This document shows, one piece after another, positions 6,219 to 12,788 of a stretch of 15,977 bases of DNA. The translations under genes were made by a program, and so were the position numbers. The stretch covers positions 2,251 to 18,227 of the forward strand of contig DDPP01000074.1 of assembly GCA_002342255.1 (NCBI GenBank). The letters are read 5' to 3'. The DNA comes from Micrococcales bacterium UBA2465. GTDB lineage: Bacteria > Actinomycetota > Actinomycetes > Actinomycetales > Microbacteriaceae. The notes below the pieces were generated by a model that was not told where the DNA came from, ran no database searches, and worked only from the letters and a program-made list of their open reading frames with translations. How positions within the stretch are numbered: position 1 is the stretch's first letter; every line of letters starts with the position of its first letter.

Positions 6219-7173
6219 AATCGCCTAGATCAACGACTCCACCGGCATTGCTTGGAACTATCTCTTCAACAGCTGCTGAAACCATTGCACCTGAAGAAAG
6301 TTTCACTGAAACTTGTTCCATAGAGCTGTTTCGTTTGATCACTGCCAAGGCAATAGGACCCATTTCATAATGAGAACCTACCGAGGTGATCTTGCCAATC
6401 CCATCCTCAGCTATAACTTCATCCCCTAGCTCTGGAACTAGGTGACCGGATCCATCAAGATGCAAAAAGACCAATCTTCTAGGTGGAGCGCCAAGGTTGT
6501 GAACCTTCGCTACTGTTTCCTGACCGCGATAGCAACCCTTATCCAAATGCACTGCTGTGGCTAGCCAGTCATACTCATGGGGTATGGAGCGCTCATCAAT
6601 TTCATTAGGCCCAGCAGGTCTTTTGGCCGCCACCCTCAAGGCATCCAGTGCCATAGTTGAAGCTGGGGTTAGCCCAGTTGGCAAGGAAGTGATGGTTGAT
6701 TCAAAGTAATTCCAGTCAACACCTTCTAGCACTCCATAACGCCAGCCACCTGGCGTCGTTGCTGGCCACGGGTCTTGCCAGGAAAGCTCTGAGCCTTCAA
6801 TTGGGCTGACAAAAGTAGCTACCACCTGTAAATCTGTGCGGTCTTTGAGAGTCACTTGCGCTCTAAAAATCATTCGTGAAATTGAATTCAGAAAAGCTTC
6901 AAAGCCTTCGGTGAATGTAATCAGATAGGTCTTATCACCATCATCCAAGATATGGAAATCTCTTAGAACTCTTCCTTGGGCATCAAGCCAGAGTGCTTCA
7001 ACTGATTGACCTGGTTTTAGGTCATCTAGTTTTTGACTCAGCATGTCATTTAGCCAAGTTAGGCGATCTGTTCCAGAAATTTCTAAAACTTTTTTATCCA
7101 AAGAAACATAAGAAAGGCCAGCAAGCAGGTCTTTTTGTTCCTGATTTGGATTAGGCAATTCGAACCAACTCAA
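6202..7173 (-). CDS. ygfZ: YgfZ/GcvT-like folate-binding protein (Fe-S cluster maintenance)
   Basis: A 323-residue member of the YgfZ branch of the GcvT fold. The diagnostic motif KGCYRGQE (212-219), containing the conserved cysteine C214, is intact and is followed by TVAKVHNLGAPPRRL. The N-terminal part has the VSGTDRLTWLN-like signature (EISGTDRLTWLND, 31-43), and LDALRVAAKRP (about 176-186) is the usual central motif. In E. coli YgfZ uses tetrahydrofolate to support assembly or repair of certain Fe-S enzymes such as MiaB. The start is TTG at 7173 with no clear ribosome-binding site, but an in-frame stop lies three codons upstream and the upstream gene overlaps it by 23 nt, so translation is probably coupled. 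A nitrobindin-like gene next to ygfZ also occurs in mycobacteria (Rv0811c/Rv0813c region, from memory). Confidence 0.93.
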   Translation of the reverse strand: MSWFELPNPNQEQKDLLAGLSYVSLDKKVLEISGTDRLTWLNDMLSQKLDDLKPGQSVEALWLDAQGRVLRDFHILDDGDKTYLITFTEGFEAFLNSISRMIFRAQVTLKDRTDLQVVATFVSPIEGSELSWQDPWPATTPGGWRYGVLEGVDWNYFESTITSLPTGLTPASTMALDALRVAAKRPAGPNEIDERSIPHEYDWLATAVHLDKGCYRGQETVAKVHNLGAPPRRLVFLHLDGSGHLVPELGDEVIAEDGIGKITSVGSHYEMGPIALAVIKRNSSMEQVSVKLSSGAMVSAAVEEIVPSNAGGVVDLGDFRKKR

Positions 7174-7798
7174 CAGAAACTAAAGGAACCTGAGGCTCTC
7201 TAACCGAAGCTGAAACTTCCATAATCCAAAACAACTTGGTAACTGCATCTTTAGTTACCGTGCCATACATGCGTTCTGCATAACCCCAACCTTTACCTGC
7301 TTCAATTAGGTGAGCTGGCATATGCGATCCTGCGACGGTTCTCATATCGATTCGTCCACTTTTAACCTGACCGGCATAAAACTCGTAGGCTCCACCTGGA
7401 TGAATAATTGAAGCTTCGATATCAAATCCACCGCGTTCATTGCGATACTGCTCCAAATCTTCAGCAGAAATAATTTTTCTTTCACCAAAACCCGGCAACA
7501 CTGCGGGACCGTGATCTGCAGTTTCTGCTGGTTTGGCTAATCTCCAGAAACCTAATTCGGCAGGTAATTCAATTTCTGTTGTCCCAGTGGTCTGATCAGG
7601 CAGAAGTCTCGTGGTTGCGTGATAGGTGAGGTAGTTTGCTTCACTGAAGGAAAAGGTAATTCTCTGCTGGAGTTTTTGTTCTCGGTGATTTTCTGGATCA
7701 AGGTATTTGTCAGAAACAACTCCAATACCTTCCCAGGTTCCGACCAGGAAAGCCAAAGGGGTTAACTCAATCGGTAAACCTTCTGGGATTACGAACAA
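7151..7798 (-). CDS. Nitrobindin-like (DUF1794/FABP-like) beta-barrel protein
   Basis: A 215-residue cytosolic protein. GTWEGIG (20-26) after PLAFLVG is the hallmark of the nitrobindin/DUF1794 family, ten-stranded barrels related to fatty-acid-binding proteins; typical nitrobindins bind ferric haem and react with NO or peroxynitrite. This one resembles the M. tuberculosis Rv0813c branch. The C-terminal segment where haem-binding members carry the proximal histidine here reads REPQVPLVSVELVR, with no histidine, so haem binding is doubtful and the ligand is unknown. It begins with TTG directly after the stop of the 34-residue membrane gene (no spacer) and overlaps ygfZ by 23 nt, so all three are likely on one transcript. 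AAGGG lies 11 nt before the TTG. Confidence 0.85.
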   Translation of the reverse strand: MFVIPEGLPIELTPLAFLVGTWEGIGVVSDKYLDPENHREQKLQQRITFSFSEANYLTYHATTRLLPDQTTGTTEIELPAELGFWRLAKPAETADHGPAVLPGFGERKIISAEDLEQYRNERGGFDIEASIIHPGGAYEFYAGQVKSGRIDMRTVAGSHMPAHLIEAGKGWGYAERMYGTVTKDAVTKLFWIMEVSASVREPQVPLVSVELVRIA

Positions 7799-7903
7799 TT
7801 AGCGCTGACCCTTGAAGAGCTTGTAAATTACTAAGATGCTGATGGCACCGATGGCAAGACCGGCAAGAACGAGTAGTCCCAAGAAAAAGATGTCTAGTGG
7901 CAT
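7799..7903 (-). CDS. Small single-pass membrane protein, 34 residues
   Basis: Reading back from ATG 7903 gives a 34-residue protein ending in TAA (7799-7801). It begins MPLDIFFLGLLVLAG, has an uninterrupted hydrophobic segment of about 22 residues (5-26), and closes with a basic tail (YKLFKGQR), so the C-terminus should face the cytosol. The stop is immediately followed by the TTG start of the nitrobindin-like gene, and the start is 9 nt after the end of the 84-residue membrane gene. This fits a real cistron in a packed operon and argues against chance. Against it: no ribosome-binding site is visible, so translation would depend on coupling. I do not recognise a family. Confidence 0.65.
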   Translation of the reverse strand: MPLDIFFLGLLVLAGLAIGAISILVIYKLFKGQR

Positions 7904-7912
7904 ATCTAAAGT

Positions 7913-8167
7913 TTACTTCAGTAGCAGGTAAAGCCCAGCCAGACCCAAAATGGCATATGCACCGCCAGCGGTATAGATCTGTCTGCGAACAATGCCTTCA
8001 GTGTGTGAGTTGAAAAGATTGACCACCGAGACTAGGGCCAATGAGCTGGCTGCTAATACTCCGAGGCTTCTAATTGCATATCCAGGTTCAAAAGTTAGAA
8101 CGGCAACTAAAGCCCCAACCCCAACGAGAACCCAGACCGCTGCAATGGCTATCCAGTCCTTGCTCAT
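7913..8167 (-). CDS. Small three-helix membrane protein, unknown function
   Basis: An 84-residue protein with three predicted membrane segments, about 5-24 (IAIAAVWVLVGVGALVAVL), 33-50 and 66-83, separated by short loops; the loop SHTEGIVRRQ carries the only charge cluster. I chose ATG 8167, where the membrane helix begins almost at once; the frame stays open to 8227, but the extra 20 residues would overlap the glnR start region and do not look like part of the fold. It is the first gene of the four-gene minus-strand unit ending in ygfZ. CATAAT (8195-8200, minus strand) is a possible -10. I do not recognise the family and suggest no function. Confidence 0.8.
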   Translation of the reverse strand: MSKDWIAIAAVWVLVGVGALVAVLTFEPGYAIRSLGVLAASSLALVSVVNLFNSHTEGIVRRQIYTAGGAYAILGLAGLYLLLK

Positions 8168-8218
8168 AAATCCATCTTGCCCGAAAAGAGTAAGATTATG
8201 GGGTAAACGGGAGGTGAA
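8168..8218. promoter_or_regulatory. Divergent gap with tandem PHO-box-like units, before glnR
   Basis: This 51-bp gap separates the small membrane protein from glnR. On the minus strand two adjacent 11-mers resemble PHO-box units: TTTCACCTCCC (8209-8219) and GTTTACCCCAT (8198-8208). They share TT-pyrimidine-ACC at an exact 11-nt step. The first unit coincides with the glnR ribosome-binding site GGGAGGTG, so part of the match may simply be that site. TAAGAT (8191-8196) is a possible plus-strand -10. I saw no clear GlnR box (GTnAC-n6-GAAAC). Confidence 0.35.
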
Positions 8219-8905
8219 ATGGCACATTTGCTCATACTTTCGGAGTCATCCGACCTTAGCCTGCTCCCTGCACTTAGTTTCCTTAGCCATAAAGTTCGTC
8301 ACATCAGCCCAGATCCGGTTGCCCTTCTCGATGCTCCTGCCCACGACATAGTTCTGCTCGATGCTCGAAAAGACCTAATCAACGCCAAATCCTTGGCAAC
8401 TTTATTGCAAAACACAGGTTTGTCTAGTCCACTTATATTGGTGGTGAGCGAGGCCGCGCTGCCAGCTATTTCAGCCGAATGGGGCGCAGATGACTTCCTG
8501 CTGACTTCCGCTGGGCCCGGAGAGATTGATGCCCGGATACGACTAGCTTTGGTAAAAATCAAAGATTTTGACCACCCTGGCAAGATTCAAACTGCTGGAA
8601 TTGTCATTGATGAAGCCTCATACTCCGCCAAAATCCATGGGCAACCCATGGATCTCACCTTCAAAGAATTCGAATTATTGAAGTTTCTAGCCCAACATCC
8701 AGGGCGGGTTTTCACCAGAGACCAGCTGCTAAGCGAAGTCTGGGGTTATGACTATTTTGGTGGCACCAGAACCGTTGATGTCCATATTCGTCGGCTAAGA
8801 GCAAAACTAGGTGACCTAGAGGGACTAATTAGCACGGTTAGAAACGTGGGTTACCGATTCAACCTAGTTGTTGATGAGGAATCAGCAATTTCTGGTGGTT
8901 ACTAA
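8219..8905 (+). CDS. glnR: GlnR, orphan OmpR-type nitrogen regulator
   Basis: A 228-residue regulator matching actinobacterial GlnR. The N-terminal receiver domain is atypical: the acidic pair of normal receivers is replaced around residues 9-12 (ESSD), the conserved lysine is missing (LLTSAGPGEIDARIRLA, near 97), and only D48 in LLDARKDL remains. Such GlnR proteins are not controlled by phosphorylation but dimerise through this domain. The DNA-binding domain (about 125-215) is the classic one, with DLTFKEFELLKFLAQHPGRV, WGYDYFGGTRTVDVHIRRLRA and TVRNVGYRF. In streptomycetes and mycobacteria GlnR switches on glutamine synthetase, ammonium and nitrate genes under nitrogen limitation. The ATG has a strong GGGAGGTG site just upstream. 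It has no partner kinase nearby, and ppk follows after 42 bp. Confidence 0.93.
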   Translation: MAHLLILSESSDLSLLPALSFLSHKVRHISPDPVALLDAPAHDIVLLDARKDLINAKSLATLLQNTGLSSPLILVVSEAALPAISAEWGADDFLLTSAGPGEIDARIRLALVKIKDFDHPGKIQTAGIVIDEASYSAKIHGQPMDLTFKEFELLKFLAQHPGRVFTRDQLLSEVWGYDYFGGTRTVDVHIRRLRAKLGDLEGLISTVRNVGYRFNLVVDEESAISGGY

Positions 8906-8947
8906 CAGTTCACCTTAACTAAAGAAAACTTTGAAAGGATTTTATGT
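8906..8947 (+). promoter_or_regulatory. glnR-ppk gap with GTTCACC word
   Basis: The 42-bp gap begins with a perfect PHO-box core, GTTCACC (8908-8914), preceded 10 nt earlier by GTTAC at the end of glnR. The ppk ribosome-binding site GAAAGGA (8933-8939) and ATG 8948 follow. No terminator is visible, so ppk can be read from glnR, and the GTTCACC could add a phosphate-controlled promoter or modulate read-through. In Streptomyces ppk is known to be under PhoR-PhoP control, which makes this word worth attention; a single copy is weak evidence. Confidence 0.4.
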
Positions 8948-11062
8948 ATGTCTGAAGAAACAATGGCAATCCAACTGCCACCAACTGGCTTTGACCTACC
9001 AAACGACCGATTCTTCGATCGGGAAATCTCTTGGTTAGCCTTCAACGAACGTGTTTTGGAATTAGCCGAAGATGAAAGTATTCCCCTTCTAGAAAGAGTC
9101 AACTTTCTAAGTATTTTTTCTTCCAACCTTGATGAGTTTTTCATGGTCAGAGTTGCAGGTCTAAAAAGAAGAATCGCAACCGGCTTAGCCGTAACTTCAA
9201 GTAGTGGCTTAGAACCCGCTCAAGTTCTAACTGAGATAAGTCGAAAGACACATCAACTGCAAGAAAGACAGGCGAAGCTTTACCTCGAAGCTATCGAACC
9301 TGCACTTAGTGCTAGTCGAATAAACATTACAAAATTCGAAGACTTAGATCCAAGTGAAAAAGAACAATTAAGTGATTACTATCGAAAGCAAGTCTTCCCG
9401 GTATTAACTCCCCTGGCTGTTGACCCTGCTCACCCGTTCCCATATATCTCAGGTTTGTCACTAAATATTGCAGTAATGGTTAAACACCCTGACAATGACA
9501 GCAGGCTTTTTGCCAGGGTCAAAGTTCCACCAACACTGCCTAGGTTCGTTAGAGTTCCGGGAGCTTGGGCGGGAGTTCGTTTTGTGGTGTTGGAAGATTT
9601 GATTGGTCAAAATCTTGGCGATCTTTTTGAGGGAATGGAAATCCTGCAGTATCACAACTTCAGAGTTACTCGTAATGAGGATTTAGAAGTAGATGAAGAC
9701 GAAACGGACAACCTCCTTCAAGCTCTGGAAGCCGAGTTGGCCAGAAGAAGATTCGGTCCAGCAGTTCGTCTTGAAGTCTCCAGCAGCATTGATCCAGAGG
9801 TTCTAGAACTACTCAAAGGTGAACTAGATATTGAAGACGAAGATGTTTACAGCTTAGAAGGTCCACTCGATCTAACTGGGCTAAGCGACATTGCTTTCAT
9901 GAGAAGACCCGAACTTCACTATCTTCCCCACCAGGTGGTTACCAACCGATATCTAAAACAAGCCAACGATGAAGGTTCCAGCATCTTCAGTGCACTTCGG
10001 CAGCGAGATATCCTGTTACACCACCCTTACGAGTCATTTAGCACCAGCGTTCAGGCCTTTATCGAACAGGCAGCTAAAGATCCTAAGGTGTTTGCCATTA
10101 AGCAAACTCTTTACCGCACCAGCGGTGACTCCCCTATTGTCGATGCGCTTATCAGTGCAGCTAAAGCTGGCAAGCAGGTGCTCGCCCTAGTTGAAATCAA
10201 GGCTCGATTTGATGAGCAGAACAACATCGGCTGGGCCAGAAAATTAGAACAAGCCGGTGTTCACGTAGTCTATGGAATCGTGGGACTCAAGACTCACTGC
10301 AAGTTGGCCATGGTAATTCGTCATGAAGATGGCAAGCTAAAGCGTTATTGTCACATCGGCACCGGAAATTACAACCCGAAAACCGCAAGATTCTATGAAG
10401 ACTATGGACTGCTGACAGCTAGGGATGTAGTTGGTGAAGACGTTGCCAAATTGTTCAACCGCCTTTCCGCATATGCGGAAGATCTAACCTTCTCCGAGCT
10501 CTTGGTTTCACCGGTCGGTGTTCGTCAGGGACTAACTAACCTGATTGCTGCTGAGATGAAAAATGCCATTAACGGTAAGCCCTCAGGTATTCAAATTAAG
10601 CTAAACAGCTTGGTTGACGAGGGAATTATTGATTCGCTATATCGAGCTTCAATGGCCGGGGTGAAAGTTGAGATTTTAGTCAGAGGAATGTGTGCCATGA
10701 AGGCAGGAGTTCCAGGACTTAGCGAAAACATCACGGTGAGATCTGTTTTAGGTAGATATCTAGAACACTCCAGAGTGTTCCGTTTCCTAAATGACAATGA
10801 CCCAGTAGTTTATATTGGTTCAGCAGACATGATGCATAGAAATCTAGATCGCAGAGTCGAAACATTGGTTCGAATCCGCCAAGAGGATCAGCTGAAGGAA
10901 ATGGAAAACTTGTTTAGTTTAGGTATGAGCGATGAATCTAAATCTTGGCATTTGCAAGCAGACGGCACTTGGTTGCGCAACGGTGGAAGAAATGCAGCCG
11001 AACTAGTTGATGTTCAGGATGCCCTGATGAGCAAGACGCTTACCCTTGGAGTTAATCGTTAA
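8948..11062 (+). CDS. ppk: Polyphosphate kinase 1
   Basis: A 704-residue PPK1, close to the usual length. It polymerises the gamma-phosphate of ATP into polyphosphate and can run in reverse. The N domain begins with [20 protein letters not shown] (21-40) and [19 protein letters not shown] (55-73). The catalytic C domains contain H450 in [10 protein letters not shown], the counterpart of the phosphorylated E. coli H435; H469 in [19 protein letters not shown]; and H607 in [10 protein letters not shown], the counterpart of H592. All key residues are intact. A segment rich in acidic residues (EVDEDETDN, about 247-255) occurs in the N-terminal half. ATG 8948 follows GAAAGGA; the ATG at 8944 is out of frame and stops after three codons. 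Its stop overlaps the mutT1 start (TAATG). Polyphosphate fits the phosphate-response genes nearby. Confidence 0.98.
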   Translation: MSEETMAIQLPPTGFDLPNDRFFDREISWLAFNERVLELAEDESIPLLERVNFLSIFSSNLDEFFMVRVAGLKRRIATGLAVTSSSGLEPAQVLTEISRKTHQLQERQAKLYLEAIEPALSASRINITKFEDLDPSEKEQLSDYYRKQVFPVLTPLAVDPAHPFPYISGLSLNIAVMVKHPDNDSRLFARVKVPPTLPRFVRVPGAWAGVRFVVLEDLIGQNLGDLFEGMEILQYHNFRVTRNEDLEVDEDETDNLLQALEAELARRRFGPAVRLEVSSSIDPEVLELLKGELDIEDEDVYSLEGPLDLTGLSDIAFMRRPELHYLPHQVVTNRYLKQANDEGSSIFSALRQRDILLHHPYESFSTSVQAFIEQAAKDPKVFAIKQTLYRTSGDSPIVDALISAAKAGKQVLALVEIKARFDEQNNIGWARKLEQAGVHVVYGIVGLKTHCKLAMVIRHEDGKLKRYCHIGTGNYNPKTARFYEDYGLLTARDVVGEDVAKLFNRLSAYAEDLTFSELLVSPVGVRQGLTNLIAAEMKNAINGKPSGIQIKLNSLVDEGIIDSLYRASMAGVKVEILVRGMCAMKAGVPGLSENITVRSVLGRYLEHSRVFRFLNDNDPVVYIGSADMMHRNLDRRVETLVRIRQEDQLKEMENLFSLGMSDESKSWHLQADGTWLRNGGRNAAELVDVQDALMSKTLTLGVNR

Positions 11063-11988
11063 TGAAGGTTTTGGCTGCCGGCGGAATACTCTGGCGCAAG
11101 GACGAAGGCGAACTCAAGGTTTTACTGATCCACCGGATTCGCTACGACGACTGGAGTTGGCCTAAGGGCAAGCTCGATAAAGGTGAACACATAGTTGAAT
11201 GTGCGGTTAGGGAAATTCAGGAAGAAACCGGACTTAAAGTTCACCTCGGTCCCAAGCTCTACGAAATTGAATATGAGTTAGAGCAGGGCAAAACCAAATT
11301 AGTCCATTACTGGTCTGCCCAGGTTACTGAGAAAGCTCTAAAGCGACAAAATTTTAGACCCGACGACGAGGTAAGCGCCCTGCAATGGATGACAATCCGA
11401 GAAGCAAAAAGGAAACTCACCTACAAACATGACATTGCCCCGCTAAACGTGCTAGTTGCTTTGGATAAGTCTGGAGCGCTAGAAACTAAACCACTGGTAA
11501 TTCTGCGCCATGCCAAGGCAACCCCGCGAACAGAATGGTCAAAAGGTGAGGCAACCAGACCCTTACTTCCGGCTGGCAAAGAGCAAGCTCAGTCATTGCA
11601 GGACATTTTGGCTAGTTACGACGTGAAGAGAGTTGTTTCCAGCAAGTGGCGCAGGTGCATGGATACGGTAAAACCGTTTGTGTTAAAACATAAAGTTAAG
11701 TTGATTGAGCGGTCTCAACTGAGCGAACTTGGGGCGAAGAATGGACCGCAACGAACACATAAACTCGTTCATACGCTGGTAGAGTCACAGACCGGCACTG
11801 TGTTATGCAGTCATCGACCTGCTTTGCCAATAATTGTCCAAGCTCTTGAATATTACTCAGCTAAGACCGATCGTAAGCATTTGGCAGAAATCTCTTCGTT
11901 GAAACCTGGGAGCTTTTACTTGGTTTATTTAGCTAAAAACAATAAGGGAAACTTTAAGATTGCAGCACTGGAGCAGGTCGAGGTTTAG
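11062..11988 (+). CDS. mutT1: MutT1-type Nudix hydrolase fused to SixA-like histidine phosphatase
   Basis: A 308-residue two-domain protein. Residues 1-135 are a Nudix hydrolase with a complete Nudix box: G36, E42, R50, E51, E54, E55 and G57 at the required spacing. Residues 143-308 are a histidine phosphatase domain with RHAKA (149-153, nucleophile H150) and a second catalytic histidine in CSHRPALP (H251). M. tuberculosis MutT1 has the same architecture and length; its Nudix domain hydrolyses 8-oxo-dGTP and diadenosine polyphosphates, and the phosphatase domain completes the reaction to monophosphates. As I recall, mutT1 is also beside ppk1 there. The start overlaps the ppk stop by 1 nt (TAATG), implying coupled translation. 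A hairpin encloses the stop codon (see separate entry). Confidence 0.93.
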   Translation: MKVLAAGGILWRKDEGELKVLLIHRIRYDDWSWPKGKLDKGEHIVECAVREIQEETGLKVHLGPKLYEIEYELEQGKTKLVHYWSAQVTEKALKRQNFRPDDEVSALQWMTIREAKRKLTYKHDIAPLNVLVALDKSGALETKPLVILRHAKATPRTEWSKGEATRPLLPAGKEQAQSLQDILASYDVKRVVSSKWRRCMDTVKPFVLKHKVKLIERSQLSELGAKNGPQRTHKLVHTLVESQTGTVLCSHRPALPIIVQALEYYSAKTDRKHLAEISSLKPGSFYLVYLAKNNKGNFKIAALEQVEV

Positions 11989-11994
11989 CCTCGA
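11978..11994 (+). other. Hairpin around the mutT1 stop codon
   Basis: TCGAGG (11978-11983) and CCTCGA (11989-11994) form a perfect 6-bp GC-rich stem with the loop TTTAG that contains the mutT1 TAG stop. No T-tract follows, so it is not an intrinsic terminator. Its right arm runs into GAGGTAGAG, the likely ribosome-binding region of the next gene, so it may limit initiation there until ribosomes finishing mutT1 melt it. A 6-bp stem can occur by chance. Confidence 0.4.
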
Positions 11995-12008
11995 GGTAGA
12001 GTGAAACC

Positions 12009-12788
12009 ATGACTAACCCACCGCAGAACTGGCTCAACTGGATTGAATCCAGAAATCGTAACTTCTCTGACCCAACTGGTTTCCTATCAATCACCAGCTT
12101 GGTTTGGCTTAGCGCTGAACCGCAAGAAATTCTTGGTCTGTCAGGATCCTGGTGGTCTGATGGTGAAACTGTCTTTGTAAAAGAAAGCAACACTGGGGAC
12201 CACTCCTGGTTTATTGGAATGGAAGACAAGACTATTGATTTTGATGACATCAAAGTTGAACTTGCTTTCCGCAATAACCAACTGGTAGTTCGACCTAGAG
12301 ATCCAAGATCTGAAATGCTCCAAGCCTTTGAAGGTGTGTTGACTTTTGACTACGATGCTAAATTCTCTGTAATAGCTAGCTTTGAACCTTTCCCATTTGC
12401 CAAAGAGGTAGTAGTGGGTTCAGTGGTTGAAGGCATGACCACACTTTACGTCTCTCCTGGTGTATTGCTTTTCCAGATTGATGGAGTTGAATACAAGCTC
12501 ACTGCTTTTGAAAAGGCTGGCAGTAAAAACCTAGTAATTTACTTCAAAGATGAGACTTCAAATGTTTTCACCTATGGAACCGGCAGATCGGTTACCGCAA
12601 ATTACCAGGAAGATGGCTCATACATCTTGGACTTCAACTATTCCGGTAACTTCCCATGCTCCTATACCGACTTTGCTACCTGCCCGGTTGCCCCACACGA
12701 AAATAGACTTTCAGTTGCCATTGAAGCCGGTGAAAAGAAGCCGCTTTACCGCAACACGGTTGAAGGCGTAGTTTCTCAGGTCCACTGA
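12009..12788 (+). CDS. DUF1684 family protein
   Basis: A 259-residue protein without signal peptide or membrane segment. It matches the DUF1684 family: the N-terminus NWLNWIESRNRNFSDPTGFL followed by SLVWL, then RPRDPRSEMLQAFEG, FKDETSNVFTYGTGR (about 181-195), and the highly characteristic C-terminal motif LDFNYSGNFPCSYTDFATCP followed by VAPHENRLSVAIEAGEK. The paired cysteines and the acidic/asparagine residues of that motif are conserved, suggesting a binding or active site, but no biochemical role is established for the family. It starts 20 nt after mutT1 with a GAGGTAGAG region upstream, and its TGA overlaps the next ATG (TGATG). Close coupling with the SDR/DUF2867 gene suggests a joint function. 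Confidence 0.85.
   Translation: MTNPPQNWLNWIESRNRNFSDPTGFLSITSLVWLSAEPQEILGLSGSWWSDGETVFVKESNTGDHSWFIGMEDKTIDFDDIKVELAFRNNQLVVRPRDPRSEMLQAFEGVLTFDYDAKFSVIASFEPFPFAKEVVVGSVVEGMTTLYVSPGVLLFQIDGVEYKLTAFEKAGSKNLVIYFKDETSNVFTYGTGRSVTANYQEDGSYILDFNYSGNFPCSYTDFATCPVAPHENRLSVAIEAGEKKPLYRNTVEGVVSQVH

Noticed and set aside
8168..8227. 20-residue N-terminal extension of the 84-residue membrane protein (GTG/ATG at 8227)
   Set aside because: It would extend into the glnR start, has no hydrophobic or conserved look, and the internal ATG 8167 begins right before the first membrane helix.
7992..8351. 119-codon plus-strand frame across the membrane gene and glnR
   Set aside because: It overlaps two supported genes in other frames and its peptide has low-complexity threonine/arginine composition.
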